Positions 1 through 10,028 of a stretch of 64,000 bases of DNA are shown here, piece after piece. The stretch covers positions 1-64,000 of the forward strand of contig CANRFF010000003.1 in the NCBI GenBank assembly GCA_947629825.1, read 5' to 3'. Both the position numbers and the translations under genes were made by a program. The notes beneath the pieces are model-generated. The model saw only the letters and a list, made by a program, of their open reading frames with translations, made no database searches and was not told where the DNA came from. The stretch comes from an uncultured Anaeroplasmataceae bacterium (GTDB lineage Bacteria; Bacillota_I; Bacilli_A; Acholeplasmatales; Anaeroplasmataceae). Every line of letters starts with the position of its first letter. The stretch's first letter is position 1.

Positions 1-116
1 GATATCATGCCAATTGTAATTTTATTTACTTTTAATTATTTTTTTATTCCGTGTCTACTTGACAAGGGTCAGTTCAGTCCATAAGGACATCAAGGCCTTT
101 TTGTTTGTCGAAAAAC

Positions 117-3107
117 TTAAATTGCCCGAATACTGTCTACCGGTTTCTTTTTCGCAATGCTGTACACCGGCAAGAATGTCGCAACTACGGCAATCAAAAC
201 AGACAGTCCCAGAATCAACAAGATCGAAGTCGGTCCGAACACGAGAAGTTTGATTCCGTCCAACCCTTCGCCCATTCTTGTATTGATGATTTGACAGCCG
301 AAGAAACTGCCGATGATCGCAAGTACGAAACAAATAAAGACAATCACGAAAGATTCGCTGAAGAAAATCTTGAATACGTCGATTCCTCTTGCTCCCACGG
401 CCCGTAGAATTCCGATTTCCCGTTTTTTGTTTGTAATGGAAACGGAAATAAAGTTGAATAGCAACAAAGCCGAGAAGACCGCAATAATGATTCCTGCCCA
501 CAAGAAGATCATTTTCATAACGGAAATAAAACTATCTACCGTTTCCAAAGAGGAAATGATATAAGATTCCAGATAAATGAAACTGTCGTCCTCCGCAGGA
601 TTTTGAACTTTGTTCATTAAAGAGGTTAAAGAAGAAGTGTTTTTGTCATTGTAAATGAACGCTCCGAGGATATGTGCTTTTTTATCGACTTTATATTTGG
701 TTGTCTGCGTATAAGTCCAGGAAGAATCAGTAACGTAAAGTTGATCGTATAACGTATCCGAAGTAATAATGACGCTATCGTTTCCTTCTAATACAAAACC
801 GCCGATGGTAACGGTTTGATTGACATTGTTGTCCGGTTGATCCAAAATGATATTGTTGAAAATCAAATCATCAATCTGATGTTTCGTGATAAAAGAATAA
901 ACTTTTTTCCACGCTTCGATCCGTTCTTCCGGAGTTAAATTTTTTTGAGTTTCATTATCGAAATCCCAAGTCTGTCCGGATAAAAAGGAATTGAGCTGAT
1001 TCTGATAAGAGTCGTTTCCATCAACGAAAAACGAACCTTGACCGAAAAATTCGTCGTAGATTTCCGGGTCGATCGATTCCGAATAGAGATATTGGTTCAG
1101 TAAGGATTCAATGATATACGGGGTTACAAAGATTACGTTTTCTTGGGTATCGGAAGTGGAATTTCCGTTGAAATCAATCAGATCCATATCGCTTTTTTTC
1201 GCAATTTGGAAAGTATAAACCGGAGCATATTCTTTTTCGTCGGTAATATTCGGAAGATGTAAATCGATTTCGTCTCGTGTCCAATCCCCGATGCTTTGAT
1301 AGTTATTGGTGAAGTTGTTTTTATTCGCTTCGTAGAAAGTATCGGTAACCAAAACCAAAGAATAAATTCCTTTGTTTCTTTCTTCTTGCCACTGATATTG
1401 AGTCATTCCCTGTGCGTTTTCGTTGAGTAATTCTTTGAAACTTTCCGGAATCATATTTTCACAATCCCATACACCCGAAACGGTGAAAGAAACTTTCGAT
1501 TCGTAGAATTTGATTTTTTTATTGAGAATATCATCGTAATTGTTCAACGAAATCTTATCTTCGGAAGATCCGGTATCGACATTCCGCAATCCGTCGCTGT
1601 TTTTCAAACTGTTGAAAGTGAAAGAAGAAATCATGATTTCGTCGTTTTTGGTCGGATAGTGTCCGGCAACGATTCTGCTTTGCAGGGGATTGGTGGAATT
1701 GACACTTGCGAATCCGATGACTCCGGTAGAATAGAAGGCGTCATATTTATTGGACGTATTTTCTATCGAAAGATTCGAAGCATAAAATCCATTATTCTGA
1801 TATTGGTGTTTTTGAAAATTATAATAGAAAATCGTATTGTCTCCGTAATCTTTTTTCAGTTGTTCCACATCCTGATCGCCGAACAAAGTATATTGTTTTT
1901 GATCATAGGAATCATTTTCGTTTTCATATTCGATGTGAACGTTATATCCTTTGGCAACCGACAAATATTCCACTGAGGAATTTTTAATACTGTTTACCGC
2001 AACGTCGGTATAATTGTAAAACATCATTGTCGAAACAATTCCCAACATCACAAAAGAAACGACCGATAAAATAATGGTAAACAACAAACGGATCGGTTTT
2101 AATTTCAGACTGGAAGTTCCGATTTTTGCGGCATGACGAAGCGGCAATTTGGAACGAATCAATCTGGCGTCGGCTTCCGTATAAGATTTTAATGAAATTT
2201 CGTCTTCTTTTGTCGGTTTGAAATTTTCTCTGGAACCCTCTTGGCTGATTCTGGCTTGCGATTTATATCCTTTGATATCTTTGGATTGATTCGTGATCAA
2301 TATTTCTTCCTGTGAATTTTTCAAGAAGGAATTGATTCTTTCGATATCCTTTGCCGAAAGAGAAGTTCCGGTTTGAATGGAAATGGTATGTTCGTCGATC
2401 AAAGTCAGATTTCCTTCTTTTTTGGCCGAACTGTATTGTTTGGTTTCGTCGGAAATAATTTGTCCGTCTTTCAATTCGATGATCCGGTTTCCGTATTTTT
2501 CGGCAAATTCCCGATCGTGAGAAACGACGATGACCAGTTTGGTTTCGGAAAGTTTTTTCAACGTTTCCAAAACTTGTCTTCCCGTTGTGGAATCCAGCGC
2601 CCCGGTAGGTTCGTCGGCCATGATGATTTCGGGATCTTTGATTAACGCTCTGGCAATGGCGATTCTTTGTTTCTGTCCGCCGGATAAAGTATTCGGCTTT
2701 CTTTTCGCAAAATCCGTCAGATCCACATCTTCCAATAATTTTTGGATTTTTTCTTTATCTTTGGGTTTCCCCTGCAGTTCCAGTGCCAAAGCGATATTGT
2801 CTTCCACACTGAACTCATTCAAAATATTGTATTCCTGAAATACAAATCCGATAAAGGTGTTTCTGTAACTGTCGAAATCACTGCCGGAAAAAGAAGAAGA
2901 GCTTCTTCCTTTGACAATGATTTCTCCGGAATCCGCCGTGTCCAATCCTCCGCACAAATTCAATAAAGTGGATTTTCCGCTACCGGATTTTCCCAACAAA
3001 AATACCATTCCCGTATCGGGAAATTTAATGGAAACATCATTCAAGGCTTTTGTTACGACATTTCCTTTTGACTTATATGTTTTCGTCAAATGTTTTATTT
3101 CAAGCAT
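117..3107 (-). CDS. ABC transporter ATPase fused to FtsX/MacB-type permease
   Basis: The protein has 996 residues. The first ~225 form an ABC ATPase with Walker A (GKSGSGKST), signature (LSGGQKQR), Walker B (IIMADEPTGALD) and an H-loop (VVSHD). A linker leads to one membrane segment at about residues 339-362, a large extracytoplasmic region of about 480 residues, and three C-terminal membrane segments (about 862-890, 912-936, 952-980), which is the MacB/FtsX topology with ATPase and permease on one chain. Such transporters usually export peptides or lipoproteins or transmit mechanical signals; the substrate here is unknown. The start at 3107 is chosen over an in-frame ATG at 3188 because a strong GGGAGGAGC ribosome binding site lies just upstream and the promoter at 3139-3167 lies between the two. 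Both halves are fused, so it may act as a homodimer (inference). Confidence 0.93.
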   Translation of the reverse strand: MLEIKHLTKTYKSKGNVVTKALNDVSIKFPDTGMVFLLGKSGSGKSTLLNLCGGLDTADSGEIIVKGRSSSSFSGSDFDSYRNTFIGFVFQEYNILNEFSVEDNIALALELQGKPKDKEKIQKLLEDVDLTDFAKRKPNTLSGGQKQRIAIARALIKDPEIIMADEPTGALDSTTGRQVLETLKKLSETKLVIVVSHDREFAEKYGNRIIELKDGQIISDETKQYSSAKKEGNLTLIDEHTISIQTGTSLSAKDIERINSFLKNSQEEILITNQSKDIKGYKSQARISQEGSRENFKPTKEDEISLKSYTEADARLIRSKLPLRHAAKIGTSSLKLKPIRLLFTIILSVVSFVMLGIVSTMMFYNYTDVAVNSIKNSSVEYLSVAKGYNVHIEYENENDSYDQKQYTLFGDQDVEQLKKDYGDNTIFYYNFQKHQYQNNGFYASNLSIENTSNKYDAFYSTGVIGFASVNSTNPLQSRIVAGHYPTKNDEIMISSFTFNSLKNSDGLRNVDTGSSEDKISLNNYDDILNKKIKFYESKVSFTVSGVWDCENMIPESFKELLNENAQGMTQYQWQEERNKGIYSLVLVTDTFYEANKNNFTNNYQSIGDWTRDEIDLHLPNITDEKEYAPVYTFQIAKKSDMDLIDFNGNSTSDTQENVIFVTPYIIESLLNQYLYSESIDPEIYDEFFGQGSFFVDGNDSYQNQLNSFLSGQTWDFDNETQKNLTPEERIEAWKKVYSFITKHQIDDLIFNNIILDQPDNNVNQTVTIGGFVLEGNDSVIITSDTLYDQLYVTDSSWTYTQTTKYKVDKKAHILGAFIYNDKNTSSLTSLMNKVQNPAEDDSFIYLESYIISSLETVDSFISVMKMIFLWAGIIIAVFSALLLFNFISVSITNKKREIGILRAVGARGIDVFKIFFSESFVIVFICFVLAIIGSFFGCQIINTRMGEGLDGIKLLVFGPTSILLILGLSVLIAVVATFLPVYSIAKKKPVDSIRAI

Positions 3108-3138
3108 ATTTGCTCCTCCCTCTGTTTTTGATAAAAAT

Positions 3139-3167
3139 ATAATATCATTTTTTTCGGTCGAAAACAA
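3139..3167 (-). promoter_or_regulatory. Promoter of the ABC transporter gene
   Basis: On the minus strand a TTGTTT -35 box is separated by 17 bases from a TATTAT -10 box, about 30 bases before the ATG at 3107. This is a plausible housekeeping sigma promoter. Confidence 0.6.
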
Positions 3168-3297
3168 TATAAAGAGGGGATTTTTCAAATGGTGCCGAAA
3201 AAAATTTCAAGGGGAAACACAAAATCGGAAATCTTCCTTTTTTTGAAGAAGAACTTGTGATAAAATGAAAGTATCTGCTTGGGAAGGAGGGAAAATC

Positions 3298-5637
3298 ATG
3301 GATGTGAAAATCGCCGTCAAGGAATTGGCTGCTTTCGTTTGTCAATCGGGAGATCTGACTTCTTCGCAAATGAACAAAGCGGACTTGGTTGCCGGAACGA
3401 AAATTCATCAGATGATTCAGTCGAAATATCCCGCCTCCTCTCTTTCGGAACAATATATCAAAGAAGAGTTTTCCTATCACAATCACCGGATTTTTCTTCA
3501 TGGTTTTATCGACGGAATTCTCGAAGAAAACGACGAAACGATTATCGACGAAATCAAATCGACCAACGAGGATATGGAAGAACTTACGGAAGAAAGTCAT
3601 CCGGAGTATCTGGCACAAGTGAAATTATATGGCTATTTATATGCCTTACAACACGAAATGAAACAAATTCATTTGCGATTGACGTATGTTTCCGTGGTGG
3701 ATTATGAAATTCGCAAAATGGATTTTCGGTATGAACAAGACGAATTGGAAGAATTTTGTTTTTCCCTTTTGGAAGAATATCTTCGTTTTCGGGAAATGTT
3801 CGATTTGGCGCAAAAAAACAGACAAGAAACCATTCAGACATTGAAATTTCCTTATGATTCCATGCGTCAGGGACAAAGGGATATGATGAAAGCCTGTTTT
3901 CAGGCCATGAAAAATCAAGAGATTCTCTATTGTATCGCACCTACGGGAATCGGGAAAACCATTGCGACAATGTTTTCTTCTTTGAAAACCCTGAAAGAAA
4001 AAGAAAAACTTTTTTATCTGACCGCCAAAGGAAGCGGGAAAAACGCTCCGCTGGAAGCCATGAAACGAATGAATCGTCAGGGATTGAAAATCAAAACGAT
4101 CGACATTACTGCCAAAAAGAAAATTTGCAACAGCAAAAGTCCGACCTGCCATCCCGAAGAATGTCCGTATGCCAAAGGATATTATGATCGGGTACGGGAA
4201 ACGTTGGAAGAAATTTTCGAACAAACCGACATTTTCGATGCAGATACGATTTTACAAACGACCAATCGTCATCGTATTTGCGCTTTTGAATTCAGTTTGT
4301 ATTTGTCTTATTTTTGCGATGTGGTCATTTCCGATTACAATTATGTTTTCGATCCGAGAGTTCATCTGATCCGTTATTTCGATACGGACGACTATCAGGC
4401 GAAGGTATTGGTCGACGAGGCACACAATCTGGTCTCCAGAGGAAAAGAAATGTATTCTTCGGCGCTTTCGGAAACGACGATTCTGAATTTGCGGAAACGG
4501 TTGACCGGCATTCGGCCGTCGATTCGTACCGAATGCAATAAAGTTTTGGATAAATTCGAATCCGTTCGGGAATGGGTGACGCCGGATACGCCTTATTGCA
4601 GTTCGACATACGATCAGGAGTGGACGATTCTTTTAAAACACGTCATTGAAAAATGCGATTGGATTTTCGAAGAGAATCCCAAAATGCCCCATAAAGAAGA
4701 AGTGTGGGAAGAATATTTCAAAATCGTTGAATTTTTGGGAATTTCCCAGTATTTTTCTTACCAACATCGGTTTTTGATCCAATCGGACGACCAAGACGGT
4801 TTACAGATTCAGATGATGTGTTTGGACGCTTCCGATTTTTTACTGCAAACCATTCACGATGCCATTTCGGGAATCGTCTTTTTTTCGGCGACGCTTTCTC
4901 CGATTTCCTATTATGCGCAACTTCTGACCCAAGGCGAAGGGAAATTTTTGGAACTTCCTTCTCCGTTTCCGAAAGAACATCTGAAAATCGTCATTCATCA
5001 AAATATTTCGACGAAATATCGGATGCGGATTCATTCGGTGGACGAAATCATCGAAACGATTCGTATCGTAACGCAGGAAAAACCGGGAAATTATATCGCA
5101 TATTTTCCGTCCTACCGATATTTGAAAATGGTTACGGATTGTTTGGACGAGGAACCGTATCGGATTCTGATTCAAAAGGCCGAACAAACGGAAGAAGAAA
5201 AAGTTTCTTTGTTGAAACAATTCCAAAATACCGACGAATGTAAAGTGGGATTTTTCGTGATGGGAGGGCTTTATTCGGAAGGGGTCGATTTTATCGGCGA
5301 TCTGCTTTCGGGAGTCATTGTCATCGGCGTCGGCTTACCGCAATTATGTTTTGAAAATAACATTCTGAAAGAATATTTCGACCAAAAGTTTGACAACGGG
5401 TTCGATTATGCGTATACTTATCCCGGATTTACGAAAGTCATTCAAGCGGTCGGACGGGTAATTCGCAGTGAAACGGATTACGGAATTGCGATTTTAATGG
5501 ACGAACGGTTCGGATATGAGAAATACCAAAATCTGATGCCGTCTCACTGGGAAAAGCGCAGTAAAGTCGAAAATTTAAGACAATTACGTTGGGAAGTCCG
5601 CCGTTTTTGGCAAAACAGAAAAAAGGAGCCGAAATGA
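3298..5637 (+). CDS. PD-(D/E)XK nuclease fused to XPD/DinG-type Fe-S helicase
   Basis: A 779-residue protein. The N-terminal ~180 residues look like a RecB/Cas4-type nuclease: IIDEIKST followed by a QVKLYGYLYA helix, the usual acidic/lysine site and QxxxY motif. The rest is a superfamily 2 XPD/DinG helicase: Walker A APTGIGKT near residue 214, three cysteines near 276-290 and a fourth in HRICAFE that would bind a 4Fe-4S cluster, the VDEAHN box, FFSATLSP, and the C-terminal EGVDF and QAVGRVIR motifs. It would unwind and cut DNA, probably in repair or recombination. The start at 3298 has a GGAAGGAGGG ribosome binding site; an in-frame ATG at 3265 does not. The gene overlaps the next one by ATGA, so they form a two-gene operon. 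Confidence 0.92.
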   Translation: MDVKIAVKELAAFVCQSGDLTSSQMNKADLVAGTKIHQMIQSKYPASSLSEQYIKEEFSYHNHRIFLHGFIDGILEENDETIIDEIKSTNEDMEELTEESHPEYLAQVKLYGYLYALQHEMKQIHLRLTYVSVVDYEIRKMDFRYEQDELEEFCFSLLEEYLRFREMFDLAQKNRQETIQTLKFPYDSMRQGQRDMMKACFQAMKNQEILYCIAPTGIGKTIATMFSSLKTLKEKEKLFYLTAKGSGKNAPLEAMKRMNRQGLKIKTIDITAKKKICNSKSPTCHPEECPYAKGYYDRVRETLEEIFEQTDIFDADTILQTTNRHRICAFEFSLYLSYFCDVVISDYNYVFDPRVHLIRYFDTDDYQAKVLVDEAHNLVSRGKEMYSSALSETTILNLRKRLTGIRPSIRTECNKVLDKFESVREWVTPDTPYCSSTYDQEWTILLKHVIEKCDWIFEENPKMPHKEEVWEEYFKIVEFLGISQYFSYQHRFLIQSDDQDGLQIQMMCLDASDFLLQTIHDAISGIVFFSATLSPISYYAQLLTQGEGKFLELPSPFPKEHLKIVIHQNISTKYRMRIHSVDEIIETIRIVTQEKPGNYIAYFPSYRYLKMVTDCLDEEPYRILIQKAEQTEEEKVSLLKQFQNTDECKVGFFVMGGLYSEGVDFIGDLLSGVIVIGVGLPQLCFENNILKEYFDQKFDNGFDYAYTYPGFTKVIQAVGRVIRSETDYGIAILMDERFGYEKYQNLMPSHWEKRSKVENLRQLRWEVRRFWQNRKKEPK

Positions 5638-6758
5638 AAAACATCATATATTTTTTAAAAAAATACGGAAATCAATCTTTTCATGTGGTTCCGTTTAACG
5701 AAGTAGACAGTTTGATTTTGTGTCAGATTACGTATTTGAATTTGGAAGGAATCGTTCCCGAAGAGGAAAACGGCGCTTCTGCGGTTTCGCTTTGCGATCT
5801 TCTGGATGAAAAGACGATCGAACGATTATCTGTCGATACGCTGGATTATCAGAAAAACAAAAAAATGTTGAGAATTCTCAAAAACTGCGGAAGATACGAA
5901 GGGCTTCGGATGAATTATCTGAAAAATCATTTCAATTATGAAAAAGAAGAACAGTTTTTTTCCGTAACATTTCTGTTTGAAGATTTTATTTATGTCGGAT
6001 ATCGGGGAACGGATATTACGCTTTTGGGCTGGAAAGAAGATTTCAATATGGCGATTCTGGACGTGGTTCCGGCACAAAAAGATGCGATTACCTATCTCAA
6101 CGAAGTAGAACAAAAAGAACAGAAACCACTCTATGTCGGAGGACATTCCAAAGGCGGAAATCTGGCATTATATGCCGGTATGTTTTGCGAAGAATTCGTC
6201 CAAAAGAAAATGATCCGGATATATAATCACGACGGTCCCGGATTCAACAAGAAAATATATCAGTCTTTGGAATTTCAGAAAATGAAACCGCTCCATTTTA
6301 AAACGACACCGCAACAGGCCATGATCGGAATTTTGCTTTATCACGAAGAAGAAATCACGTTCATCAAATCGAAAGGGCTGGGGATTCTTCAACATGATCC
6401 GTATCATTGGCGGGTGACCAAAGACGGACATTTTCAACTCGTTAAAAACCCGACGCAGATGTCTTTGGCCTTCGGAAAAAGCATTCAATCGTTTTTAGAA
6501 AAAACCACAGTGGAAGAACGAACGCACTTTGTGGATTTGTTGTTTAAAATTTTTATGGAAAAACCCGATTCGACGGTGCTGGATATCAAAAGAAGACCGT
6601 TTCGCTATTTTCGGGGAATGAGGACAAGATATCGGGTATTTACGGTCGAAGAACGAAAGGAATTTAAAGGAATATTGAAAAAATACCGATTGATCTGGAA
6701 AACGAGTCTGAAAGAATGTAAAAAACAAAATAAAAATACCTCCAAAGTAAATTTATAA
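5634..6758 (+). CDS. DUF2974 (Mbeg1-like) alpha/beta-hydrolase-like protein
   Basis: A 374-residue protein with a clear nucleophile elbow, GGHSKGGN, placing the predicted catalytic serine at residue 172. Before it lies a stretch typical of DUF2974 (FLFEDFIYVGYRGTD...WKEDFNM). The family is common in Firmicutes, is thought to contain lipase/esterase-like hydrolases, and its substrate is not known. There is no signal peptide, so it should be cytoplasmic. The start codon overlaps the helicase stop (ATGA) and a GGAGCC ribosome binding site lies inside the helicase end, which implies translational coupling. Why a nuclease-helicase should be coupled to a hydrolase is unclear. A terminator follows directly. 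Confidence 0.85.
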   Translation: MKNIIYFLKKYGNQSFHVVPFNEVDSLILCQITYLNLEGIVPEEENGASAVSLCDLLDEKTIERLSVDTLDYQKNKKMLRILKNCGRYEGLRMNYLKNHFNYEKEEQFFSVTFLFEDFIYVGYRGTDITLLGWKEDFNMAILDVVPAQKDAITYLNEVEQKEQKPLYVGGHSKGGNLALYAGMFCEEFVQKKMIRIYNHDGPGFNKKIYQSLEFQKMKPLHFKTTPQQAMIGILLYHEEEITFIKSKGLGILQHDPYHWRVTKDGHFQLVKNPTQMSLAFGKSIQSFLEKTTVEERTHFVDLLFKIFMEKPDSTVLDIKRRPFRYFRGMRTRYRVFTVEERKEFKGILKKYRLIWKTSLKECKKQNKNTSKVNL

Positions 6759-6764
6759 TCTCGA

Positions 6765-6794
6765 GGTCCGACCCCCTAGGGGATTGGGCCTTTT
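6765..6794 (+). terminator. Intrinsic terminator after the helicase/DUF2974 operon
   Basis: GGTCC (6765-6769) pairs with GGGCC (6786-6790) around an inner CCCC-TA-GGGG stem, followed by TTTT. It lies between two convergent genes. Confidence 0.75.
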
Positions 6795-6856
6795 AATTAT
6801 TTTATTTGTCTACTTCAGAGGTATCATATCAATTCGGTTGCGGAGGTTTTCTTTTT

Positions 6857-8911
6857 TTAATTCAATTTATTTTCCGCAATGATTTTGGGTTGGAGGAAAG
6901 CAGGAACTTCTTCATATCCTTCGTAAACCCGATTGAAGAAGCCGGATCCTTGAGTCAAGGCTTTTAACACATTTGCATAATCCAGAATTTCCGCTTCCGG
7001 AACCAAGACGACGATTTCCTGATTCTGATATTCGATCTCGTTCATGGAAATCACTTTGGCCCGGCGGGTATTGATATCGGAAAGAATATCACCGATAAAT
7101 TCGTTGGTACTGTGAATCGTTACCCGGTAAATCGGTTCCAATAGCGTCGGTTCACAATGCATATAGGCTTCTTTGAACGCCAGAATCGCCGCCATTTTGA
7201 ATGCCAATTCGTTACTGTCGACAGGATGATATTTTCCGTCCAACAAAGTGGCTTGGATATTGATGACCGGGAACCCTGCCAGAAGTCCTTTTTCACATGC
7301 TTCCGTAAAGCCTTTTTCCACAGCCGGAAAATAATTTTTCGGAACGGCACCGCCGAAAACATCTTCTTTGAATTGATTTCCTTCTCCCGGTTCAAATCTC
7401 ATTCGCACGACTCCGTAATAACCGGAACCGCCACTTTGTTTGATATAGCGTCCGTCGGCCTCATAACTCTTTTTGATACTTTCACGATAGACGACTTTCG
7501 GAGAATCAACAGTCACATCGACTTTATAAGTGGACTTCATTTTCTGAATCACGTAATCCAAATGCGATACGCCGACTCCTCCCAACAGAAGTTGTTTGGT
7601 TTCCGTGTTTCTTTTGACTTCAAGACAAGGATCTTCCAACTGAAGCCGTTGCAATACCGAAGAAAGCTTGTCTTCGTCGGCCTTGTTTTTCGGAGTAATG
7701 GCTTTGAATAATACGGCCGTCGGATAGTTGGTTTTCCGATAAGTCAGAATCGCTTTCGGATCGCAAAGCGTCATGGAAGTCAAAACGCCGGAAAGTTTGG
7801 TTGTGGCAACGATATCGCCGGCATAAACTTCATTGGTCGGCTTTTGTGTTTTTCCGCAGAGATAAAACAACGTACTGATTTTGTCGGTTTTTTGCGTTTG
7901 CGGACAGTAAACTTCATCCCCGACGGAAAGTTTTCCGGAATTGACTTTCAAAACGGAAATCACACCGGCATAAACATCGACAATGGTTTTGATGACGTAT
8001 GCGCTGAATGGTTCGTTTTCGTCGGTTTTTTTCAAGATTTCTTTCTGATTGGCGTCGATTGCGGTATACGGATTCAAATCACTCGGTTTCGGCAGATAGT
8101 CGATACACATATCCAATAAGGTATGAAGTCCGATATTTTTGGTGGCACACCCTACCAAAACGGGAGTCAATTCACCGTTCAATACGCCGGTTCTGAGTCC
8201 TTCGTGAATTTCTTCGTGAGTCAGGGCTTCTCCGCCGAAGAATTTTTCCAACAGAGATTCCGATGTTTCGGCAACGGCTTCGCAAATCCGATTGTGCAAT
8301 TCGAAAACTTTCAGTTTCTTATCTTCGTAAATGACGTCGTCGACGCATTGTTTTCCGTCATAACGTCTGGCTTTCAAATCGACAACGTTGACAAATCCGT
8401 CAAAATGTTCCTGATGACCGATCGGATAAGAAAACGGTACGGCGGTCTTTCCCAACTTGTTTTGAATTTCTTCCAAAAGCACCGAAAAATCGGCATTTTC
8501 TTTGTCCATTTTATTTAAAAAGATAATGGTCGGAATATTCCTTTTTTTGAGCATTTGCCAATGTTTGATGGTTCCGACTTGGATTCCTTTTTCCGCATCG
8601 ATCACCAGAATGGCACCTTTTACCATACGAATGACCGACAAAATTTCTCCAACAAAATCGTCGTTGCCGGGCAAATCGATGAAATTCAATTTATGATTTT
8701 TGTAGACGGTCGGAATCAACGACAAAGAGAAAGAACTTAACTTTTCTTTTTCCTGATCCGAATAATCGCTGATGGTGTTCTTTTTTTCGACTTCGCCTTT
8801 GACGGAGATAAGTCCGCTTGTATAGGCGAGGGCTTCGGACAGGGTGGTTTTTCCGCTGGATTGATGTCCCAAAATAATGATATTGCGAATATTTTCCGGT
8901 GTAAATTTCAT
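6857..8911 (-). CDS. Elongation factor G-like translational GTPase (EF-G2 type)
   Basis: A 684-residue protein with the EF-G domain order. G1 is GHQSSGKTT, G3 is DLPGNDDF and G4 is NKMD; domain II and the C-terminal EF-G folds follow (VYRESIKK..., GAVPKNYFPAVEKGF...). The switch region differs from true EF-G: the RGITI motif is replaced by KLSSFSLSLIP. That pattern is typical of the EF-G-like paralogues (FusA2), whose role in translation is uncertain. The canonical fusA is elsewhere in this window at 56034-58100, so this is an extra copy. AAGGAGGATC before the ATG supports the start. It is not a convincing tetracycline-resistance protein, because the resemblance is to the EF-G-like family and the gene has a housekeeping context. 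Confidence 0.92.
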   Translation of the reverse strand: MKFTPENIRNIIILGHQSSGKTTLSEALAYTSGLISVKGEVEKKNTISDYSDQEKEKLSSFSLSLIPTVYKNHKLNFIDLPGNDDFVGEILSVIRMVKGAILVIDAEKGIQVGTIKHWQMLKKRNIPTIIFLNKMDKENADFSVLLEEIQNKLGKTAVPFSYPIGHQEHFDGFVNVVDLKARRYDGKQCVDDVIYEDKKLKVFELHNRICEAVAETSESLLEKFFGGEALTHEEIHEGLRTGVLNGELTPVLVGCATKNIGLHTLLDMCIDYLPKPSDLNPYTAIDANQKEILKKTDENEPFSAYVIKTIVDVYAGVISVLKVNSGKLSVGDEVYCPQTQKTDKISTLFYLCGKTQKPTNEVYAGDIVATTKLSGVLTSMTLCDPKAILTYRKTNYPTAVLFKAITPKNKADEDKLSSVLQRLQLEDPCLEVKRNTETKQLLLGGVGVSHLDYVIQKMKSTYKVDVTVDSPKVVYRESIKKSYEADGRYIKQSGGSGYYGVVRMRFEPGEGNQFKEDVFGGAVPKNYFPAVEKGFTEACEKGLLAGFPVINIQATLLDGKYHPVDSNELAFKMAAILAFKEAYMHCEPTLLEPIYRVTIHSTNEFIGDILSDINTRRAKVISMNEIEYQNQEIVVLVPEAEILDYANVLKALTQGSGFFNRVYEGYEEVPAFLQPKIIAENKLN

Positions 8912-8956
8912 AGAGATCCTCCTTGTTTTTTGAAAACGCTTTCCAATATTAAAATT

Positions 8957-8985
8957 ATTATAACATATCTTTTCGAAATTTCCAA
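8957..8985 (-). promoter_or_regulatory. Promoter of the EF-G-like gene
   Basis: On the minus strand TTGGAA is followed after 17 bases by TATAAT, 46 bases before the ATG at 8911. Confidence 0.65.
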
Positions 8986-9068
8986 ATAAAAAAGAAAAGT
9001 TTCATTTTTCTGTTTTTGTGGTAAGATATAAGGGAAGAGATCATGAATCGAAAAAGGAGGATACTTTG

Positions 9069-10028
9069 ATGAAAAAAAGAATTTTTTTTATTGTCGTATG
9101 CTGCCTTTTTTTGTTTTCGTGTACAAAAACGCTTCATAAAGAAGAATTTGTTTTTTATGCGATGGATACTACGGTTTCCGTGTCTTTTTACGATGTTGAA
9201 AATGCCCAAGAACATGCGAAGGAAATCGAAAATATCTTTTTGAAATATCACCGGATTTCCGATATGTATCAGGAAACGGGAGAAGTGTATCTTCTGAATC
9301 GCAATCGGCAAATCGAGGCTTCTGCGGACTTTGTGAAGTTGTTGGAATTTTCTTTGGAAATGCAACGGGAGACGAACGGATATTTTAATCCTTTGATTGG
9401 TGGTTTGTCGGAAAAATGGAAGGCGGCGTTGAAAGAAAAAAGAGCTCTTTCGGACGAAGAGGTACAAAACGAAGTAAGGATTTACAATGAGTCCTCGATT
9501 GAAATTCGGGGCAATGAGGTTTTTCTTTCGGGGGACGCTTTGTTGGATTTGGGTGGTGTTGCGAAAGGGTATGCGACGCAAAAGGCCAACGAATATCTGG
9601 AAAGTCAAAAGATCACATCGGTTCTTTTGAATGCCGGCCGGTCGAATATTGTTTTGAAAGAAAAAGGAACCGAAGAATTTCGTGTGGGATTGAATCAGGT
9701 TTTTTCCGATGGATACTTCCGGATTTTGAAGATGAAAAACATTTCTTTGGCAACGTCTTCGATCAAAGAACAGTATGAGAACATCGACGGACGGATTTAT
9801 TCTCATCTTCTGAATCCGAAAACGGGGTACCCGTCAACAACGATGGATTCTGTTTCGGTATTCGGGGCGGACAGCGGGAAATTGGACGCTTATTCTACGG
9901 CGATGTTTGCGATGAGTCTCGATGAGGCGATTCGTTTTGCGGAAGAGCGAAATCTGTGGTGGATTGCGACGAAAGAAGATCGGATTCTTTACGAGTCGGA
10001 AGAGGTCAAGACGTATGAAACGGATTAG
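9069..10028 (+). CDS. apbE: ApbE-family FAD:protein FMN transferase, lipoprotein
   Basis: A 319-residue protein whose N-terminus (MKKRIFFIVVCCLFLFSC) is a lipoprotein signal ending at the cysteine at residue 18. The rest matches ApbE: AMDTTVSVSFYD near the start, YFNPLIGGL, DLGGVAKGYATQKA, LLNAGRSNI and SHLLNPKTGYP. The enzyme transfers FMN from FAD to threonine/serine of extracytoplasmic redox proteins, using Mg2+. The start at 9069 has an AAAGGAGG ribosome binding site. The gene overlaps the next by 14 bases. Its neighbours, a NusG-II protein and a Gx transporter, often travel with ApbE in loci for membrane or extracytosolic flavin-based electron transfer; the FMN acceptor is not in this window. 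Confidence 0.95.
   Translation: MKKRIFFIVVCCLFLFSCTKTLHKEEFVFYAMDTTVSVSFYDVENAQEHAKEIENIFLKYHRISDMYQETGEVYLLNRNRQIEASADFVKLLEFSLEMQRETNGYFNPLIGGLSEKWKAALKEKRALSDEEVQNEVRIYNESSIEIRGNEVFLSGDALLDLGGVAKGYATQKANEYLESQKITSVLLNAGRSNIVLKEKGTEEFRVGLNQVFSDGYFRILKMKNISLATSSIKEQYENIDGRIYSHLLNPKTGYPSTTMDSVSVFGADSGKLDAYSTAMFAMSLDEAIRFAEERNLWWIATKEDRILYESEEVKTYETD

Noticed and set aside
1-116. Terminator for the minus-strand ABC transporter
   Set aside because: No stem of useful length precedes the A/T-rich stretch near 20-50, so no terminator is called at this edge.
6857-8911. Ribosome-protection tetracycline resistance gene
   Set aside because: The protein resembles EF-G-like paralogues, with a changed switch I and no neighbours suggesting resistance.
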